Assembly: GCA_945910925.1 (NCBI GenBank)
Contig: CAMDZX010000102.1
Location: 1-6,754, forward strand
Source: an uncultured bacterium
Lineage (GTDB): Bacteria; Cyanobacteriota; Vampirovibrionia; Gastranaerophilales; Gastranaerophilaceae
Direction: 5' to 3'
Length of the DNA stretch: 6,754 nucleotides
This document shows positions 5,271 to 6,754 of the stretch, in pieces; within the stretch, counting starts at the first letter, position 1; every line of letters begins with the position of its first letter. The notes beneath the pieces were generated by a model, which did no database searches, was not told the DNA's origin, and saw nothing but the letters and a program-made list of their open reading frames with translations. A program made the translations under genes and the position numbers.

Positions 5271-5467
5271 TGCGACACTTGTCGTTCTGTTACGACTAAT
5301 TGCCGGTTTGACTCATGGCTGCAAGTTGGTACTATATCTACCGATTTTTATAGTCAAACCCGCTGAACACTTAAAGTGTGTGTTAAGCACACAAATAATT
5401 AGACAAAACAAGCCCGCATAAACCCTTAGCAAGTAGTTAAGAAGGTTTGGGTTAAGGAGAAATAAAA
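5271..5467 (+). other. Long hairpin-rich spacer between rplF and rplR
   Basis: The 197-nt spacer has several inverted repeats: GTCGT/ACGAC (5281-5296), a perfect 9-bp long-range pair GGTTTGACT (5305-5313) with AGTCAAACC (5352-5360) enclosing an inner TTGGTA/TACCGA hairpin, and TGTGTG/CACACA (5377-5393, 5-nt loop). AAGGAG (5455-5460) is the ribosome binding site of rplR. No U-tract follows the main hairpin, so it is more likely a processing or regulatory structure than a full terminator. Confidence 0.5.
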
Positions 5468-5836
5468 ATGATTAAACAAGAAACAAGAAAACCTAGAGTT
5501 CAAAAAAGACACAGAGCTATCAGATTGAATATTTCAGGTGATGCTGAATATCCAAGATTAGCAGTATACAGAAGTACAAAACATATTTATGCTCAAGTAA
5601 TTGATGATGTTAAACATGTAACATTGGCTTCTGCATCTTCTAATGATAAAGAATTGCGTTCAAAATTATCTCACGGTGGTAATATTGAAGCAGCAAAACT
5701 TGTCGGAGAAGAAGTTGCTAAAAGAGCTTTGAAAGCAGGTGTTAAAGGTGTTGTATTCGATAGAGGTGGTTTCCTTTATCACGGAAGAGTACAGGCACTT
5801 GCTGACGCAGCAAGAGAAGCAGGTCTTGAATTCTAA
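5468..5836 (+). CDS. rplR: Large ribosomal subunit protein L18
   Basis: L18 binds 5S rRNA and helps anchor it in the central protuberance of the 50S subunit. The 122 residues match the family. A basic N-terminal tail (RKPRVQKRHRAIR, 7-19) is followed by PRLAVYRSTKHIYAQVIDD (29-47) and the conserved C-terminal block FDRGGFLYHGRV (97-108) and AREAGLEF. This ending is characteristic of cyanobacterium-like L18. AAGGAG lies 7 nt upstream of the ATG. In the usual operon rpsE follows within a few bases; here the cluster stops, with a REP-like hairpin pair and an unrelated gene next. It is therefore the last gene of a broken spc fragment. Confidence 0.98.
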   Translation: MIKQETRKPRVQKRHRAIRLNISGDAEYPRLAVYRSTKHIYAQVIDDVKHVTLASASSNDKELRSKLSHGGNIEAAKLVGEEVAKRALKAGVKGVVFDRGGFLYHGRVQALADAAREAGLEF

Positions 5837-5847
5837 GTCAATTTAGT

Positions 5848-5863
5848 TTGAGTGAAAACTCAA
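5848..5863 (+). terminator. Small GAAA-loop hairpin after rplR
   Basis: TTGAGT and ACTCAA form a 6-bp stem closed by a GAAA tetraloop, 11 nt after the rplR stop. There is no U-tract, so termination is uncertain; it may be an mRNA end stabiliser. Confidence 0.3.
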
Positions 5864-5879
5864 TAAATGTCTGAAAATT

Positions 5880-5978
5880 ATAGGATGGGTGAAATGAAAA
5901 ATTTCATCCATCTTACGTTTCTACCCCTTACGGCACTTCGTAATTTGGTGGGCATTGCTTCACTTCTGCCCACCCTAT
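5880..5978. repeat. REPIN-like pair of inverted hairpins with ATAG edges
   Basis: The left unit starts ATAG (5880-5883) and forms a 14-bp stem with two G-U pairs (5882-5895 with 5901-5914). The right unit, read on the minus strand, starts ATAG (5975-5978) and forms a perfect 8-bp stem GGTGGGCA (5947-5954) / TGCCCACC (5967-5974). The outer arms are imperfect inverted copies of each other (TAGGATGGGTG versus TAGGGTGGGCA). This is the layout of a REPIN, a non-autonomous pair of REPs mobilised by a RAYT. The ATAG matches the ends of the RAYT element at 273-877, although the stem sequence differs. The left hairpin may also end the rplR transcript. Confidence 0.5.
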
Positions 5979-5981
5979 GGC

Positions 5982-6019
5982 TTGCGTTTTGTAAATATTT
6001 GTAACAAGTTTGAACGCAA
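5982..6019. repeat. Inverted repeat TTGCGTT/AACGCAA
   Basis: TTGCGTT (5982-5988) and AACGCAA (6013-6019) are exact inverted copies around an AT-rich 24-nt loop holding a further TTGT/ACAA pair. It adjoins the REPIN-like repeat. Its role is unknown. Confidence 0.35.
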
Positions 6020-6030
6020 ATGCAATTCTA

Positions 6031-6038
6031 CCCCCCCC
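6031..6038 (+). repeat. C8 homopolymer tract
   Basis: Eight consecutive Cs stand out in an AT-rich region about 50 nt upstream of the ATG at 6089. Tracts of this length can change by slippage. It would lie in or near the promoter spacer if the -10 is within the adjacent AT palindrome. Confidence 0.7.
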
Positions 6039-6045
6039 TTAATGC

Positions 6046-6070
6046 TTAATATATATGTGATATATATTAA
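6046..6070. promoter_or_regulatory. Perfect 25-bp palindrome upstream of the EF-hand gene
   Basis: TTAATATATAT (6046-6056) and its exact inverted copy (6060-6070) flank GTG. The palindrome ends 3 nt before the AGAGG ribosome binding site (6074-6078) and contains TATA-like -10 candidates. It could be a dimeric repressor operator overlapping the promoter, or an mRNA hairpin. Confidence 0.5.
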
Positions 6071-6088
6071 AAGAGAGGCAGTATAAAT

Positions 6089-6121
6089 ATGGGAGTAGAT
6101 TTTAATGCAGCGTTCAATTAA
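6089..6121 (+). other. Ten-codon open frame closed by TAA, directly before the EF-hand frame
   Basis: ATG at 6089 preceded by AGAGG (6074-6078, 10-nt gap) encodes MGVDFNAAFN and then TAA at 6119-6121. The same frame continues with TTG at 6122 and stays open to the window end. It is either a short upstream frame coupled to the main gene or the true N-terminus cut by a nonsense or insertion mutation. MGVDFNAAFN recalls the MG start of the minus-strand orphan and looks like a natural protein start. Confidence 0.5.
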
Positions 6122-6127
6122 TTGAAC
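6112..6127. repeat. Perfect 16-bp palindrome around the TAA stop
   Basis: GTTCAATTAATTGAAC is identical to its reverse complement and has the stop codon TAA (6119-6121) beside its centre. It stops abruptly on both sides (6111 C, 6128 A do not pair). Confidence 0.8.
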
Positions 6128-6754
6128 ACTAACACAACAGGAGAGTCGGCAAGTATATTAGATGCGGACGAAGTTAAGGCGGCTAAGCAGAATTCTGTTT
6201 GGACTGTAGCAGAAGGTATGACGGCAGAACAGTTCAAGAGTGCAAACATGCATTGTGCAAGACAGGATACAGACCGTGACGGCACGGTTACCGTAAGAGA
6301 ACAAAAGGTTCCAATTGCAGAACAATTAAAAAATGTTTGGGAATCTACTATTGCAAGGTTCTTCAAAGATGATATAGAATATGACAATTCAAATGCTGCT
6401 AAGGCTCAGCAAGTTACTGCTCAGGCTGAAGCAAGAGCCCAAAATGCACTGAATTATATTGAATATGCAAAGCAAAATAATGTTGATATATTTAAAGATA
6501 ACGAAGGTACTGGAGTTGATGATATAGATAATGTTCGTGAATATACTGATGAAGATGGAAATGTTCATCAACATTCAGTTCTGGATTCTTCAAGTTCTCT
6601 AACAGATGTTCAACAAGATACTACTAATGAAGAACAACAAGTATACATGTTATCAGTTCAAGGGGGAGAAGAATATGTTTTTATGAATGAAAATAAGCTA
6701 ATAACTTACCAGGAGACCGATGATTTTACTACGAGGTACGAATATAATGAAGAC
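6122..6754 (+). CDS. Acidic EF-hand protein, 3' end outside the window; start unclear
   Basis: From TTG at 6122 the frame is open for 211 codons to the window edge, with a protein-like composition rich in D, E, Q and N. A textbook calcium-binding EF-hand loop, DTDRDGTVTVRE, occupies residues 49-60 (6266-6301): D1, D3, D5, G6, V8 and E12 are all in place, with a helix-like MTAEQFKSANMHCARQ before it. Next come an amphipathic helical region with an Ala/Gln-rich stretch (about 88-108) and an acidic, Ser/Thr/Gln-rich part. No signal peptide or membrane segment is visible in this portion. The start is uncertain: TTG at 6122 is coupled to the TAA of a 10-codon frame with a better ribosome binding site; an internal ATG at 6218 would remove 32 residues, and AGAAGG before it is too close. 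A nonsense-interrupted gene starting at 6089 is also possible. Family not recognised beyond the EF-hand. Confidence 0.65.
   Translation, partial: MNTNTTGESASILDADEVKAAKQNSVWTVAEGMTAEQFKSANMHCARQDTDRDGTVTVREQKVPIAEQLKNVWESTIARFFKDDIEYDNSNAAKAQQVTAQAEARAQNALNYIEYAKQNNVDIFKDNEGTGVDDIDNVREYTDEDGNVHQHSVLDSSSSLTDVQQDTTNEEQQVYMLSVQGGEEYVFMNENKLITYQETDDFTTRYEYNED

Noticed and set aside
5152..5421. Open frame running from the end of rplF through the spacer
   Set aside because: It overlaps rplF in another frame and has no ribosome binding site; the spacer is better explained by hairpins.
6118..6387. Minus-strand open frame under the EF-hand gene
   Set aside because: Shadow of the plus-strand frame, which carries a canonical EF-hand loop.

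Overview
The window looks like a low-GC bacterial chromosome using the standard bacterial code. It carries housekeeping genes (pnp, rpsH, rplF, rplR) next to AT-rich accessory material. From memory of the families, the ribosomal proteins read as cyanobacterium-like: L6 has HGLSRTLVAN, LEIQGVGYRA and GYSHPV, and L18 ends in AREAGLEF. With the low GC and the short acidic orphan proteins, my best guess is a non-photosynthetic relative of Cyanobacteria (Vampirovibrionia/Melainabacteria, for example Gastranaerophilales). This is inference; no search was run.

Left part (1-1012): the 3' end of an acidic orphan gene, then a compact 605-bp element (273-877). The element holds one REP-associated tyrosine transposase (RAYT) gene between perfect 30-bp inverted repeats. 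Each repeat starts with ATAG and contains a GTCGGG/CCCGAC hairpin. Directly after it is a second copy of the last 13 codons of the upstream gene, differing only at two synonymous positions. A strong terminator follows.

Middle (1013-3955): a small cysteine-free orphan gene on the minus strand diverges from pnp (polynucleotide phosphorylase). Their shared intergenic region holds a -10 element for each direction, a pentanucleotide tandem repeat, four TTTACA-like hexamers ending about 10 bp upstream of the pnp -10, and a leader hairpin just before the pnp ribosome binding site. pnp ends in a strong intrinsic terminator.

Right part (3956-5836): an isolated fragment of the spc ribosomal operon, rpsH-rplF-rplR (S8, L6, L18). 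It lacks the usual rplE/rpsN upstream and rpsE downstream. The genes are separated by unusually long, hairpin-rich spacers (144 and 197 nt), and rpsH has a leader of about 150 nt.

End (5837-6754): a 99-bp pair of inverted ATAG-plus-hairpin units that looks like a REPIN, then a C8 tract and a perfect 25-bp palindrome. Last comes the start of a large acidic EF-hand protein running off the window. Its apparent ATG frame is closed after 10 codons by a TAA at the centre of a perfect 16-bp palindrome, and it reopens at an adjacent TTG.

The most interesting themes are the RAYT element and a possible REP-like pair sharing its ATAG start; a possible PhoP-type (phosphate) control region in front of a phosphate-consuming RNase; the broken-up, structured ribosomal cluster; and the interrupted EF-hand gene.
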